A stretch of 64,000 bases of DNA from Bacteroidota bacterium (GCA_947479085.1 CANJYB010000021.1:1-64000), one strand, 5' to 3'; shown: positions 25,455 through 34,349, counted from the stretch's first letter. Notes: generated from the letters alone by a model not told the origin. Program-made: numbers and translations.

Positions 25455-25781
25455 TTGAAATCGAAAACAAACTATTTACTTACAATTATTTTAATTGTCA
25501 CGTTTTGTTTTCAGACTCTGGCCGATTACACACTTACCAACCCGACAGGTTTCCAGCACCTGTCGGGTTTAACCAATCCGCAATCAGCATCACAACTCAC
25601 CTCCCTCCTTCCTTCGGTTTTACAAAAAGGCGACCCTAAGGAGAAAAAGTCTTCGAAGAAAAAGAAGAAAAAAAAGGTTCACAAAAAGAAGAAAAAGAAG
25701 AAAAAGAAAAAAAAGAGTAAAAGGAAAAAGAAAAAAACCTTAAAAAAAGGAAAAAGCAGGAAAAAGCATGGGATTAGATAG
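25455..25781 (+). CDS. Secreted protein with a poly-lysine tail (doubtful gene)
   Basis: An ORF from TTG 25455, three bases after the preceding stop, to TAG 25779-25781; 108 residues. The N-terminal 24 residues form a plausible signal peptide ('YLLTIILIVTFCFQTLA'). After a short linker the last 48 or so residues are mostly Lys with some Ser and Arg. A palindromic repeat typical of spacers in this genome (ACCCGACAGG ... CCTGTCGGGT, 25539-25570) lies inside the linker codons. Either a very basic secreted protein that could bind nucleic acid or acidic polysaccharide, or decayed sequence with an accidental ORF. Confidence 0.4.
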   Translation: MKSKTNYLLTIILIVTFCFQTLADYTLTNPTGFQHLSGLTNPQSASQLTSLLPSVLQKGDPKEKKSSKKKKKKKVHKKKKKKKKKKKSKRKKKKTLKKGKSRKKHGIR

Positions 25782-25844
25782 CCAAACCGGATTTTAATTT
25801 TCATTTAATAGGTAAAACTTAAATAAAAACAATACTATTTTGGA

Positions 25845-26012
25845 TAGTTGATTGCTTCCACTCAATAGAATGTCGTCCGCATTAAATAGCATGTCGTCCA
25901 CATTAAATAGAATGTCATTTCCATCAGATAGAATGTCACTTCCACTCATTAGATCGGTAATTCCTCTCAATCGATTAACAGAATCAGAGAATAGTTTGGC
26001 AAAAACATCAAA
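25845..26012. repeat. Array 2: eight 21-bp units
   Basis: Units start at 25845, 25866, 25887, 25908, 25929, 25950, 25971 and 25992, exactly 21 bp apart; seven of eight begin TAG. The best-matching pair read TAGAATGTCGTCCGCATTAA and TAGCATGTCGTCCACATTAA. Later units diverge strongly but keep the spacing. It occupies the gene-free stretch 25782-26232. ORFs cross it on both strands (25852-26136 plus, 25794-26033 minus), but neither has a signal, a ribosome site or family likeness. Confidence 0.8.
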
Positions 26013-26232
26013 ACTTTCATCATTTCGTGTCAAAATGTCGGTAGTTTCGCTTTGTTTATCCTCTCTTCCGGCTTTTAGGGGAAATAAAATAAACTTCTTC
26101 CGGATAATATCAATTACCTTGCGGTTCTTTTCTTAAAAAAAACAATTTTCTCATGCAACCATTCATTTATTCCATACATCTCTATAGGTAACAAACCATT
26201 TAATCTATTAATAAACTTTATTATAATAAACT

Positions 26233-28080
26233 ATGAAAAAACAGTACTTTCTATTCATCATCATTGCAGCATTTTCTTTTTCAAAAGCAAAAGCTCAGGC
26301 ATATTCGCAAGGCGATATTCAGGTTTTTCTGCAACCAAACGGCTCTCACGACTCCACCACCTGCTCCAGTATGGGCCAAATGATGTATATGATTACCATT
26401 AACAATTCGTTTATGGGTGATGATGTAATTGTAAAAGACCAGTCGGGTGGATTTGTAGTTTACCAGGAAACAAATATTAATGGTCAAAACCCCTGGTATG
26501 TTATGGCTCCAATAGGTAATGCTTTTGGTTTTGTAACCGATGATATGGTAACAGGAGGTTTCGCTAATTTTTTTGGTGGAGTTAACAAAGTAATTTCGGG
26601 AACAGATACTGTTTTTAATATTTATAATTTTTATCAGATTCCGGTTCCTAACCCTTGTCATTATGCAAGTGTCTCGGGAACAGTATATGTAGATTATAAT
26701 AATGATTGTTCTTATAACGGAACGGATGTGGGACTTAATTCTGTCGGGGTTTCTTTAAACGAAGCTTTAAACAGTCCATCCATGTCATCCGCATCTTATA
26801 GCGGCTATAGCAATGGTAGCGGTAATTATAGTATTCAAGGATTACAATCCTGGATGACCGGGTACACCGTAAGCATCCCTTCCTATTACCAGTTTATTTT
26901 CCCATCCACAGCCTGTTCTCCGGTGGTTTATAATTATACCACTTTGCCCCAAACGGGTGTGGACTTTTCGTTGCAATGCACCAGCAATATAGATGTGCAA
27001 TGTGCAGCTGCTTCTCAGGGCATTGTTCGTCCTAATCTTCCTTTTATATTATCTCCTTACATTAGCAATACAGGATGTAATAATGCTTCCGGAACATTAA
27101 CACTTGTGCTGGATGCCAATGTGGTGTATAATGCAGCCATGAGTTCCAACCCCGCTACCACCGTAAATGGTGATACCCTTACCTGGAACTATACCAACTT
27201 AAATAGCCTAAGTAACAATGCATACTGGAACAGTTTTATGGCTGGAGTTTATCTTACTCCCACCACTGCTGTTACTTCGGGAAGTACACTTTGTTTTCAT
27301 GTATATACCAATGTTCTTGCGGGAGATGTAAATGCAGCCAATAACGATTATTCCTTCTGTCTTCCTGTTGTAAATTCTTACGACCCTAATTTAAAAGAAG
27401 TAAGTCCGCAGGGAGTTGGTCCCGGAGGAGATATTCCTATGGCCACAGACGAACTGACATATACCATTCACTTTCAGAATACCGGAACTGCTGCTGCATT
27501 TAATATAAGTATAAAAGATACATTGGATGCTGATATAGATCCTGCTAGTTTAAAAATACTTGGAACCAGTCACAATGCTACTCCTCTTTGGGCGTCACCG
27601 GGAGTGGTGCAATTTAATTTTAATAACATCAACTTACCCGACAGCACCAGCAACGAACCGGCAAGTCACGGATTCATCCGTTTCAGTGTTAAGTTAGTTG
27701 CTGCATTGCCTTCGGGAACTGTCATTCAAAACAAGGGTAGTATTTATTTCGATTCCAATCCTGCTATTGTAACCAACACAGTAACCAACACACTTTCGTC
27801 CACAGTAGGTATTAACGAAACCGAAAGCACCAACGGGCAGGTTTCTGTTTATCCTAATCCGATGGATGACAATACTACTTTTTCTATCAGGGAGAATAAC
27901 ACGAACGAATCGTATTCTTTCGAACTGATGGATGTGGTTGGTAAAACAGTTAAAATAATTAAAGACATTAACACCAAACAATTCACCATTTCCCGTTCGG
28001 GATTAACAAATGGAATTTACTTTTATAAAATAAATTCAAAAGAAAGCGTAATAGGTGTTGGAAAAATAGTAATTCAATAA
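26233..28080 (+). CDS. Secreted beta-rich protein with T9SS sorting domain
   Basis: 615 residues. Signal peptide 'YFLFIIIAAFSFSKAKA' then 'QAYSQGDIQVFLQPNG'. The middle carries an SdrD-B-like segment ('SVSGTVYVDYNNDCSYNGTD'). Residues about 380-530 form a conserved repeat-domain block ('DPNLKEVSPQGVGPGG', 'YTIHFQNTGTAAAFNISIKD', 'NKGSIYFDSNPAIVTN') common in Bacteroidota surface proteins. The C-terminal sorting domain reads 'VYPNPMDDNTTFSI', 'LMDVVGKTVKII', 'NGIYFYKINS'. Exported across the outer membrane by T9SS; role unknown. Ends at a strong terminator. Confidence 0.9.
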   Translation: MKKQYFLFIIIAAFSFSKAKAQAYSQGDIQVFLQPNGSHDSTTCSSMGQMMYMITINNSFMGDDVIVKDQSGGFVVYQETNINGQNPWYVMAPIGNAFGFVTDDMVTGGFANFFGGVNKVISGTDTVFNIYNFYQIPVPNPCHYASVSGTVYVDYNNDCSYNGTDVGLNSVGVSLNEALNSPSMSSASYSGYSNGSGNYSIQGLQSWMTGYTVSIPSYYQFIFPSTACSPVVYNYTTLPQTGVDFSLQCTSNIDVQCAAASQGIVRPNLPFILSPYISNTGCNNASGTLTLVLDANVVYNAAMSSNPATTVNGDTLTWNYTNLNSLSNNAYWNSFMAGVYLTPTTAVTSGSTLCFHVYTNVLAGDVNAANNDYSFCLPVVNSYDPNLKEVSPQGVGPGGDIPMATDELTYTIHFQNTGTAAAFNISIKDTLDADIDPASLKILGTSHNATPLWASPGVVQFNFNNINLPDSTSNEPASHGFIRFSVKLVAALPSGTVIQNKGSIYFDSNPAIVTNTVTNTLSSTVGINETESTNGQVSVYPNPMDDNTTFSIRENNTNESYSFELMDVVGKTVKIIKDINTKQFTISRSGLTNGIYFYKINSKESVIGVGKIVIQ

Positions 28081-28103
28081 AACTTAAAACCATTTTTAAT
28101 CCG

Positions 28104-28144
28104 AAAGGCATTTCCCAGAAAAGGGAAATGCCTTTCCTGTTTTT
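28104..28144 (+). terminator. Terminator of the T9SS gene at 26233
   Basis: Perfect 13-bp stem AAAGGCATTTCCC (28104-28116) / GGGAAATGCCTTT (28123-28135), followed by CCTGTTTTT. Confidence 0.85.
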
Positions 28145-28174
28145 AATACACCCACTGCCGAAAAAGGAAAATAT

Positions 28175-28182
28175 TATCTTTG
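28175..28182 (+). promoter_or_regulatory. Promoter -7 box of the MtfA-like gene
   Basis: TATCTTTG, 24 bases upstream of the TTG start at 28207. Confidence 0.6.
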
Positions 28183-28206
28183 TCCTAACCAAACCAATTA
28201 ACTATT

Positions 28207-29421
28207 TTGGAATTCGAAGATTTTGTTCAGGCTCCCATCGACCCCGAAACCATTCATCTGGAGTTGGAAAGAGAATATCCTTTTTACAGAAAGTTGAATG
28301 TTGAATTAAAACACCGGTTCCTCGAGCGTATAGGAAATTTTATTGAACAGAAAAAATTTGTTGCTCGCCAAAGCCTTGTTTTAAACGATACCGTTCGGAT
28401 TATTATTTCGGCCTGTGCAGTGCAGGTTACCTTTGGCCTCGATACATATACCCTTGATACATTCGAATACATTGTCATTTATCCCGATGTGTACGAATCA
28501 CCGATAACCAAAAAGATGCACAAAGGCGAAACCAATCTGAATGGTTTTATTTGCCTGAGCTGGAAACACATATTGGAAGGAATAGAAAAACCGAATGATA
28601 ATTACAATCTTGGCTTGCATGAATGGACCCATGCCCTGCGGTTCAACAGTATTAAGTATGAAGAGACGGATTATTTTTTTGACGGATATATTAATAAGTG
28701 GGTGGCCTGTGCTTATCATGAATACAATAACCTGAAAAGCGGAAGGCCCAGTATTTTCAGAAAGTACGGAGCCACCAATATTCATGAATTTCTGAGTGTG
28801 GTGGTCGAACATTTTTTTGAATCTCCAGATGAGTTTCGCGAAAAAGCAAAAGACCTGTTTATTCAACTCTGCATTTTACTTAACCAGGAACCCGACAACG
28901 AACATTCGACACAAATAAATGTAAGAGACCTCTACCTGCAAACCAACGAAGATACTCCTGAAGAACCTTTTCCACCGGTGTTGGTATTCGAAGCGTCTTT
29001 CTGGAGAACACTCTTAAACCTGAAATGGCAAGTGGTTCGCGTTCTTTTTATATTGATCATCCTCCTGCCCAATCAAAACTTAATTTCCAATATTATTTCG
29101 TTTCTTATTATTCTTTCGGCAGTGGTATACATGAACGGAAAGTATTTCACCATCATGTTTTACGAAAACAGCATTTACCTTCAGTCGGGATTCGTTCAGG
29201 CCCTGTCGCGAAAACTTACTGTCAATTATCACTCATTAATAAAACTTGAAATATACGACAGTAACCTGGACATTACGGATGGAAAGGCTTTTCAGTTAAA
29301 TTATTATAACGGAAACAAGTTTATTAAAAAGACCGCCTACTGTTCAGCCATCGATGTTCCTCACGAAAAGATAACGAGCTTTCTTGCCAGGAAAAATGTA
29401 TTGATTCTTTTTCCGGATTAA
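28207..29421 (+). CDS. MtfA-like zinc metallopeptidase with membrane tail
   Basis: 404 residues from TTG 28207. The first 260 or so residues match the M90/MtfA fold: 'YPFYRKLNVELKHRFLERIG', 'IIISACAVQVTFGLDTYTLD' and the zinc motif HEWTH at residues 138-142, with a downstream Glu in 'VVVEHFFESPDEF' as likely third ligand. MtfA in E. coli is a cytosolic peptidase that inactivates the repressor Mlc; no Mlc is known here. Unlike E. coli MtfA, this protein has a C-terminal extension with one or two hydrophobic helices (about 278-315, 'VVRVLFILIILLPNQNLI') and a PH-like tail, so it may be membrane-bound. Confidence 0.85.
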   Translation: MEFEDFVQAPIDPETIHLELEREYPFYRKLNVELKHRFLERIGNFIEQKKFVARQSLVLNDTVRIIISACAVQVTFGLDTYTLDTFEYIVIYPDVYESPITKKMHKGETNLNGFICLSWKHILEGIEKPNDNYNLGLHEWTHALRFNSIKYEETDYFFDGYINKWVACAYHEYNNLKSGRPSIFRKYGATNIHEFLSVVVEHFFESPDEFREKAKDLFIQLCILLNQEPDNEHSTQINVRDLYLQTNEDTPEEPFPPVLVFEASFWRTLLNLKWQVVRVLFILIILLPNQNLISNIISFLIILSAVVYMNGKYFTIMFYENSIYLQSGFVQALSRKLTVNYHSLIKLEIYDSNLDITDGKAFQLNYYNGNKFIKKTAYCSAIDVPHEKITSFLARKNVLILFPD

Positions 29422-29427
29422 GTAAAA

Positions 29428-29460
29428 CAAAAAAGGCAATCCTTTCAGATTGCCCTTTTT
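29428..29460. terminator. Bidirectional terminator between convergent genes
   Basis: GGCAATC (29435-29441) pairs with GATTGCC (29448-29454), flanked by A- and T-runs on both sides, between the MtfA-like gene and the minus-strand gene ending at 29486. Confidence 0.75.
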
Positions 29461-29485
29461 GCGTTGTTTAGTTTCAATTAACTAA

Positions 29486-30451
29486 TTACCACCATCCACT
29501 AACGTTATATGTCACAGATTTTGGTTGACCATTACCATAAGCAACACCAACATCTCTGTAAGCTTTAATCATCTCACTGGTTTGTTGTTGTTCTTTCAAC
29601 TTATAGTTCCATTCGCGTTTGTCAATTTCCTGAACGCGTTTTGATATTTTTCCTGCCAAAGCCTGAACATCTTTAAAACAAGCTGCTCCCGGGTCAACAG
29701 ATGAAAGTATTTCTCCTGCAGAATTAGCAGCATTTACATCCTGGTTTGCATTCCAAAGGTTAGTAGCTTCTGCCAGTTTCAGTTTACATTCTCTGTCTAT
29801 TTTTTGTTTGTAAATAGGCGCAACTGCAGCAATACATTTATCAAAACACTCCTTGCAAACATCAGGTACCGAAGTTAATTTATAAATCGCTTCGTCTTGC
29901 TGGTTCTGCGTAGCCAATGATTGAGCTTCCTTAATAATGAAATCACATTTTGTATTATAGTATTTCATGATTTTGTTTTTACCTTCTTCAATAAAAGCCG
30001 CATAAGCAGGGTCGTTTGTTTTAATCATTTTAATACCTTCTATATATGCTTTGGTATCATTGGTTCCAACTCCTTTTACTGAAACTGTTTTACTTGCAAA
30101 CTTGGTTCCGTCTATTCCGTCACCAATGTATAAAGTAATGTCCAAATTAAGAGCAGTCATTGGCGGAGGTCCGGCAACAATGTCTTTTGACATAGTAACA
30201 ATGTTAGCAGTAATAATAAAGCGCTCGTTTAAAGCACTTCCTCCAAGTCCGTTCGCAGAAACAATCTGACTTAGTTTATTAGTCAGCATGTTTCTTGCCG
30301 CATCACTCATTTTATCTACCTGTTGAGGAACGTATGCCGCTATGGTCAATCGTCCTGCATCTTCCGACTTACCAGCAGTGTTTTGTGCAACAGCACCAAA
30401 ACCAAGTGCAACAATAGCACTAAGGGTAAGAAATATATTTTTATTTTTCAT
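29486..30451 (-). CDS. Secreted hypothetical protein, gene 5 of a conserved locus
   Basis: 321 residues. Signal peptide 'IFLTLSAIVALGFGAVA' then 'QNTAGKSEDAGRL'. An N-terminal alpha/beta domain ('LTIAAYVPQQVDKMSDAAR', 'NERFIITANIVTMSKDIV', 'LNLDITLYIGDGIDGTKFAS') is followed by a helical, four-cysteine region (about residues 185-260, 'CKECFDKCIAAVAP') and a C-terminal helix rich in Lys/Gln. I recall the same architecture in uncharacterised Bacteroides proteins. It is last in a row of five secreted proteins (29486-34045), consistent with a periplasmic or outer-membrane assembly. Function unknown. Confidence 0.75.
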   Translation of the reverse strand: MKNKNIFLTLSAIVALGFGAVAQNTAGKSEDAGRLTIAAYVPQQVDKMSDAARNMLTNKLSQIVSANGLGGSALNERFIITANIVTMSKDIVAGPPPMTALNLDITLYIGDGIDGTKFASKTVSVKGVGTNDTKAYIEGIKMIKTNDPAYAAFIEEGKNKIMKYYNTKCDFIIKEAQSLATQNQQDEAIYKLTSVPDVCKECFDKCIAAVAPIYKQKIDRECKLKLAEATNLWNANQDVNAANSAGEILSSVDPGAACFKDVQALAGKISKRVQEIDKREWNYKLKEQQQTSEMIKAYRDVGVAYGNGQPKSVTYNVSGWW

Positions 30452-30486
30452 GGTTTTTTATTTGTTATTAATGTTGGTTTAACCCT

Positions 30487-30519
30487 ACCCCCGTCAGGGT
30501 TTAGAACCCTGACAGGGGT
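30487..30519. repeat. 33-nt ACCCC-type palindrome, copy 1
   Basis: Arms ACCCCCGTCAGGGTT / AACCCTGACAGGGGT, 3-nt loop, one C-A mismatch. A sister element at 59768-59800 has the same length and core. It sits between the last two genes of the secreted locus. Confidence 0.7.
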
Positions 30520-30538
30520 AAAATGTAAGTTATCTAAA

Positions 30539-31486
30539 TTATTTATCTCCCAATACTATTGTTGCCTGTCCAAGTCCTTTCATCATCAATTTGTTGGTGA
30601 TAGAATAAGGTGGTGAATTCAGAAACTTTTGTAATCCTTTTACAAAACCTCTTGCATCAGTAGCGTTTCCGCCAGCATCGTATAATGGAATACGAACTTG
30701 TTCGAACAACATCATGTTTTCAGTAGCATCAGTAGTGCTGAATCTTCCTTTCACGGTGTTTGCTTTCAACCAGTCTTCAATAACAGCACTTAATTCTTTT
30801 CCACCGAATTCTTTTTCCAAATCTCCATCCCATGAATCAAATTTCTTAACACGGATAACGATTTCTCTTCCGTTTTCGAACATGTCATCAAAATGTTTTT
30901 GCAACGTACCGTTAAAATTATCCAATTGAGAAAGCACTGCTTCTTCTAATAATACAGGCAATTCAGCAGAAAAAGAAGGAGCACCTGTACCTTGTGCGGT
31001 AGCCACTTGTTTATCCGTGTATGAATCCAATCCTTGTAAGTTAAAAGTAATTGATTTTTTAGGACCGGTAGTATTTACAGTCCAGGTAAGTTGCATAATA
31101 ATATCTGCTTTTGCAGTTTTCTTTAATTTATCAACCGGGCTTTCAGCAACAGACGCTCCACCTTTACTGGTAAGCATTGCGTTTTCTGCACTTTCCGATT
31201 CCAATGATTTTAATGCTGACTCGGCATTTTTCAAAGGAAATCCTCTGTCTGCCATCAACCCGTTTATTTTACTGATAACGTTTACCAAATCAGAACTTGT
31301 TTGAAATGCTTTTTTATAATCAGGCACTTTTACTTTTGTTCCCTGGTTATCATATTCAATCATAAATCCGTTTTGATTGCACCAAACATCACTTGGCAAA
31401 ATCATTATCGTTGGTTTTTTGGCTTGTCCGAAACCTGCGTTAACCACCAACATAACGCTGCATATTGCGAGTACTAATTTTTTCAT
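30539..31486 (-). CDS. DUF6175-like secreted protein, gene 4 of a conserved locus
   Basis: 315 residues, signal peptide 'LAICSVMLVVNAGFG' then 'QAKKPTIMILPSDVWCNQNG'. 'LMADRGFPLKNAESALKSLE', 'AKADIIMQLTWTVNTTGPKK', 'FDDMFENGREIVIRVKKFDS' and 'GRFSTTDATENMMLFEQVRI' are strongly conserved segments in Bacteroidota proteins that I remember as DUF6175. The fold and role are undetermined; 'PTIMILPSD' followed by alternating alpha/beta suggests a domain related to those of periplasmic lipoproteins such as CsgG (speculative). Third closely spaced gene on this strand. Confidence 0.8.
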   Translation of the reverse strand: MKKLVLAICSVMLVVNAGFGQAKKPTIMILPSDVWCNQNGFMIEYDNQGTKVKVPDYKKAFQTSSDLVNVISKINGLMADRGFPLKNAESALKSLESESAENAMLTSKGGASVAESPVDKLKKTAKADIIMQLTWTVNTTGPKKSITFNLQGLDSYTDKQVATAQGTGAPSFSAELPVLLEEAVLSQLDNFNGTLQKHFDDMFENGREIVIRVKKFDSWDGDLEKEFGGKELSAVIEDWLKANTVKGRFSTTDATENMMLFEQVRIPLYDAGGNATDARGFVKGLQKFLNSPPYSITNKLMMKGLGQATIVLGDK

Positions 31487-31505
31487 ATCTGTTTTTTATT
31501 TGTTT

Positions 31506-32006
31506 TTAAGGGATTACTAAAATATTATCTGCTATCATTTTTTGTTTTAACTCCGAGCGTTTTACCAGAACCACTATACCATAGGTTACACCATTTTCTG
31601 CCGACTTACGGTCAGTAGCTCTTGTGAAAATTCGGATGGGTTCATCGCTCATGGAGGTGTACTTTAAATACTCTCCGCCATCAGTAAAAAATTTATTGAA
31701 GTATGCCTCCTGTTTTTCCTGGATGTTTACTTCGTTCAATACCGGTTTAGGGTTGCATTCAGTTTTTCCTCTGAAGTTGCCTTTGAATAATACATCTCTC
31801 ACAGCATTTTTTTTAGCCTGTTCAATAGCATCATTTTTTGAGTTACCAAATCCGTAGGCTTTCAGTGTTTGAGAACCATCGCCCTCTAAACCCAAACATT
31901 CGGTTTCGTAAGTATAGTCTCCGGCTATCTTCTTTTGAGCTCTCTGGGCAACTCCGCTTAGGGAAGATGCCGCAACAAGAACTGCGATTGCAATTATTTT
32001 TTTCAT
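31506..32006 (-). CDS. Secreted hypothetical protein, gene 3 (paralogue of gene 2)
   Basis: 166 residues; signal peptide 'IAIAVLVAASSLSGVA'. 'DYTYETECLGLEGDGSQTLK', 'NDAIEQAKKNAVRDVLFKGN' and 'FFTDGGEYLKYTS' correspond in order to 'FRYEIECMGNGAAGTYLIKV', 'KEQSKKNAVHGVIFKG' and 'FFADGGKYMKYVS' of the adjacent gene 32026-32571, so the two arose by tandem duplication. Both keep one Cys in the first block and one in the middle, possibly forming a disulfide. 19 bases separate it from gene 4. Confidence 0.75.
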   Translation of the reverse strand: MKKIIAIAVLVAASSLSGVAQRAQKKIAGDYTYETECLGLEGDGSQTLKAYGFGNSKNDAIEQAKKNAVRDVLFKGNFRGKTECNPKPVLNEVNIQEKQEAYFNKFFTDGGEYLKYTSMSDEPIRIFTRATDRKSAENGVTYGIVVLVKRSELKQKMIADNILVIP

Positions 32007-32025
32007 TGCTTGTTGGTTTTAAAAA

Positions 32026-32571
32026 TTAAAATCCTGAGGTCAATCCTCTGATTACACCGGCAGCTTCTAGGTCTTTACGCAAAGCATCTTTCATTACAGT
32101 AACTACTACCCCAACTTTGTATTCTTTACCTACTTTCATTACATCTTCAGCAGCCACTGCACCATCGCTTGATTCAGAAACGTATTTCATGTATTTACCA
32201 CCGTCTGCAAAAAAGCTTTCAAAAAATTCAGCTTTTTGTTGTTCGATAGCAGGGTCAGTTGCCAATGCTTTTTGAGATACACAACCTTGTCCGCCACCTG
32301 CAAACCCTTTAAAAATAACACCGTGAACAGCGTTCTTTTTTGATTGTTCTTTTGCTACTGTAGCTTTTTTGGAGTAACTCCATACTTTAATTAAATAGGT
32401 ACCTGCTGCACCATTTCCCATACATTCAATTTCGTACCGGAAATTATCAGTATCTGCATTTGCTTTTTTCTCAGCCTTTTTTGTTCCTATTTGTGCTGAA
32501 ACGGTATTTGTAAATACCAATCCGACAATAAGGGTTAAGGCACACATAATTGATGTTGTTGTTTTTTTCAT
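32026..32571 (-). CDS. Secreted hypothetical protein, gene 2 (paralogue of gene 3)
   Basis: 181 residues; signal peptide ending 'TNTVSA' before 'QIGTKKAEKKANAD'. It shares with gene 3 the pattern of a conserved Cys-containing strand, an 'E-Q-x-K-K-N-A' helix, an 'FF-x-DGG-x-Y-x-KY' motif, and a C-terminal strand-helix ('KVGVVVTVMKDALRKDLEAA'). This is the periplasmic alpha/beta type of fold seen in proteins that associate with outer-membrane assemblies; no function is known. It lies 19 bases upstream of gene 3. Confidence 0.75.
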   Translation of the reverse strand: MKKTTTSIMCALTLIVGLVFTNTVSAQIGTKKAEKKANADTDNFRYEIECMGNGAAGTYLIKVWSYSKKATVAKEQSKKNAVHGVIFKGFAGGGQGCVSQKALATDPAIEQQKAEFFESFFADGGKYMKYVSESSDGAVAAEDVMKVGKEYKVGVVVTVMKDALRKDLEAAGVIRGLTSGF

Positions 32572-32625
32572 AATTGATTTGTTTTTAATTGTGGTTTTGT
32601 TTTTTTGCGATTCGATATTAAAAAT

Positions 32626-32667
32626 AATGCCACAAATTAAAAGGTAAACTTTTTAATTTGTGGCATT
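32626..32667 (-). terminator. Hairpin after the first gene of the secreted locus
   Basis: Arms AATGCCACAAATTAAAA / TTTTAATTTGTGGCATT, 17 bp with no mismatch. On the minus strand it is followed by ATTTTTAA, so it may attenuate transcription between gene 1 (32675) and gene 2 (32571). Confidence 0.65.
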
Positions 32668-32674
32668 TGTTTGA

Positions 32675-34045
32675 TTAATTCATTTGTCTGATAAGCAAAC
32701 CGGCATAGAACTTACTGTTTCCGCCTTTAAATAAAGTTCTGTCTACTTTAGGTTTTGCAGCAGCGTTGGCACCAGTTGCGGTAGCGTCAGCCGGAGCTGT
32801 AGCTTCTGATTCCTGCATCAAATCTGCCATATAACGGTTGTCCCAGATTTGGGTATCGTCTACTTTTATTTTTCCAATTCTGTTATAAGTAGTTTTCCCT
32901 GTTTTAGGATCTACTGTTTGTTCCAATACTTCGTATTTATCTCCTGCTTCCAGACCTTCTTTCAAACCAATTTTAGCAGTTGCAGGGTCCCCTGTAAACA
33001 AAGGAGTTTTAGTTCTGAACACTTCGTAGGATTTCTCTAATTTAGCAATTACTGCATCTACTGAATTAACTGTAGCAACTGAAACTAATTCATCATCCGA
33101 ACGTTTTTGTTTTAAAGATAAAGGCACATTAGCCATTGCTTTTTCATCTCCTATGTATTTTAATTTGAATAAAGAGGTATTATCAAATGCTTCTTTTTTC
33201 TTTGCATCTAAGCTTGAAGCGTCCATCCATAAATCCTGATAAAATACAGCCTCAATAGAATCGTTCCAAACCAATTGATATAAGTAAGAAGTAGTTTGAA
33301 CAACGTAACCTTCAGTTAATTTTTTAACTGCTGCCTGTTTTGCTGCTTCCAGTTCAGGAGAGTTGGTTTTAATACCTAATTTTGAACCTGCTGCACTTCC
33401 AAGTGCACCTCCGCCAGCAGACTGAGCAGCATCATAAATTGCTTTTTTGCTGATGTAATTTAAACGGGTAACTACCACAAAAGTATTACCAATTAATTCC
33501 TGACCTGCATCTGCAATAGATGCTAAACCTCTTGCTGATTTTTTTGCAATATTAATTTGCATTTCTGATGCATTATAAGACCCTCTCTCTCCGATAAGAT
33601 TCATATTGAAACCACCTTTAGCATCTCTGTTAAACCATTTAGCCACCATGTCTCTTGCCACATGGTTTTGGGTAAGGTATTTGTCGATAATCTGTGGAAG
33701 GTATTTCGTGTTGGTAGTGTCTACCAATCCTCCGGAAGCAGAGGATGCAGCACCTTTCAACATTGTTTTACCTTTCCCTTCTTTTTCCACTTTACCTTTT
33801 TCCTCAGCGGTTAATGCATATTTTCCTGAATCGAACGAACGAACCGCTAATGTATGGTCGTTAAATTTTTCAGGAATTGGTGCTTTAACAAAAGCAGTTT
33901 TGATAACATCTGCTTTTACCAGGCCGGCATCATCAATAATAATAGTGTGTAGTGAACTTCTGCGATATTTAATATCTGCAGTTTTTGTTTGCGCACCTGC
34001 TGCGAGGGAGGCAAACACAAATAATGTAACGTAGCATGCTTTCAT
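32675..34045 (-). CDS. Secreted hypothetical protein, gene 1 of a conserved locus
   Basis: 456 residues. Signal peptide 'YVTLFVFASLAAGA' then 'QTKTADIKYRRSSLHTIIID'; that mature start and 'ELIGNTFVVVTRLNYISKKA' and 'SLFKLKYIGDEKAMANVPLS' are segments I recall from Bacteroides proteins of the same length without function. A Gly/Ala stretch ('QSAGGGALGSAAGSKLGIK') resembles a glycine-zipper. The C-terminus 'FYAGLLIRQMN' is short and hydrophobic. It heads the five-gene locus behind a TAnnTTTG promoter, with a possible attenuator behind it. Confidence 0.78.
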   Translation of the reverse strand: MKACYVTLFVFASLAAGAQTKTADIKYRRSSLHTIIIDDAGLVKADVIKTAFVKAPIPEKFNDHTLAVRSFDSGKYALTAEEKGKVEKEGKGKTMLKGAASSASGGLVDTTNTKYLPQIIDKYLTQNHVARDMVAKWFNRDAKGGFNMNLIGERGSYNASEMQINIAKKSARGLASIADAGQELIGNTFVVVTRLNYISKKAIYDAAQSAGGGALGSAAGSKLGIKTNSPELEAAKQAAVKKLTEGYVVQTTSYLYQLVWNDSIEAVFYQDLWMDASSLDAKKKEAFDNTSLFKLKYIGDEKAMANVPLSLKQKRSDDELVSVATVNSVDAVIAKLEKSYEVFRTKTPLFTGDPATAKIGLKEGLEAGDKYEVLEQTVDPKTGKTTYNRIGKIKVDDTQIWDNRYMADLMQESEATAPADATATGANAAAKPKVDRTLFKGGNSKFYAGLLIRQMN

Positions 34046-34101
34046 GTCTTTTCCTTTTTTGTTAGTTTTTTTAGATTAATATTAATAATTTTTATATTGG
34101 G

Positions 34102-34109
34102 CAAATGTA
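34102..34109 (-). promoter_or_regulatory. Promoter -7 box of the five-gene secreted locus
   Basis: TACATTTG on the minus strand, 57 bases upstream of the ATG at 34045. The rest of the AT-rich gap 34046-34349 shows nothing further to me. Confidence 0.6.
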
Positions 34110-34349
34110 TAATTATTTTTAAATAATAAAACACCTGTTTAAACCACAAATAGACTTTTTTGAAATACCCAAGGAACTCTTTTTACTATCAGCATTAATT
34201 AATAAGCGAAAAAAGAGAATGTGAAATAAAGTTATTAACAAAACATTTCAGCCTTCGCAAATTTATTTTTTTAAGTATAAATCTCTTGTTTTTTGATTTT
34301 AAGGAAACTTTTTGCTTAAAAACATATGAAAGAGAGAAATCAAAAAATT

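Noticed and set aside
25794-26136. ORFs on both strands over Array 2 with heptad repeats
   Set aside because: Any 21-bp repeat gives heptads in open frames; no start context, and the other arrays lack open frames.
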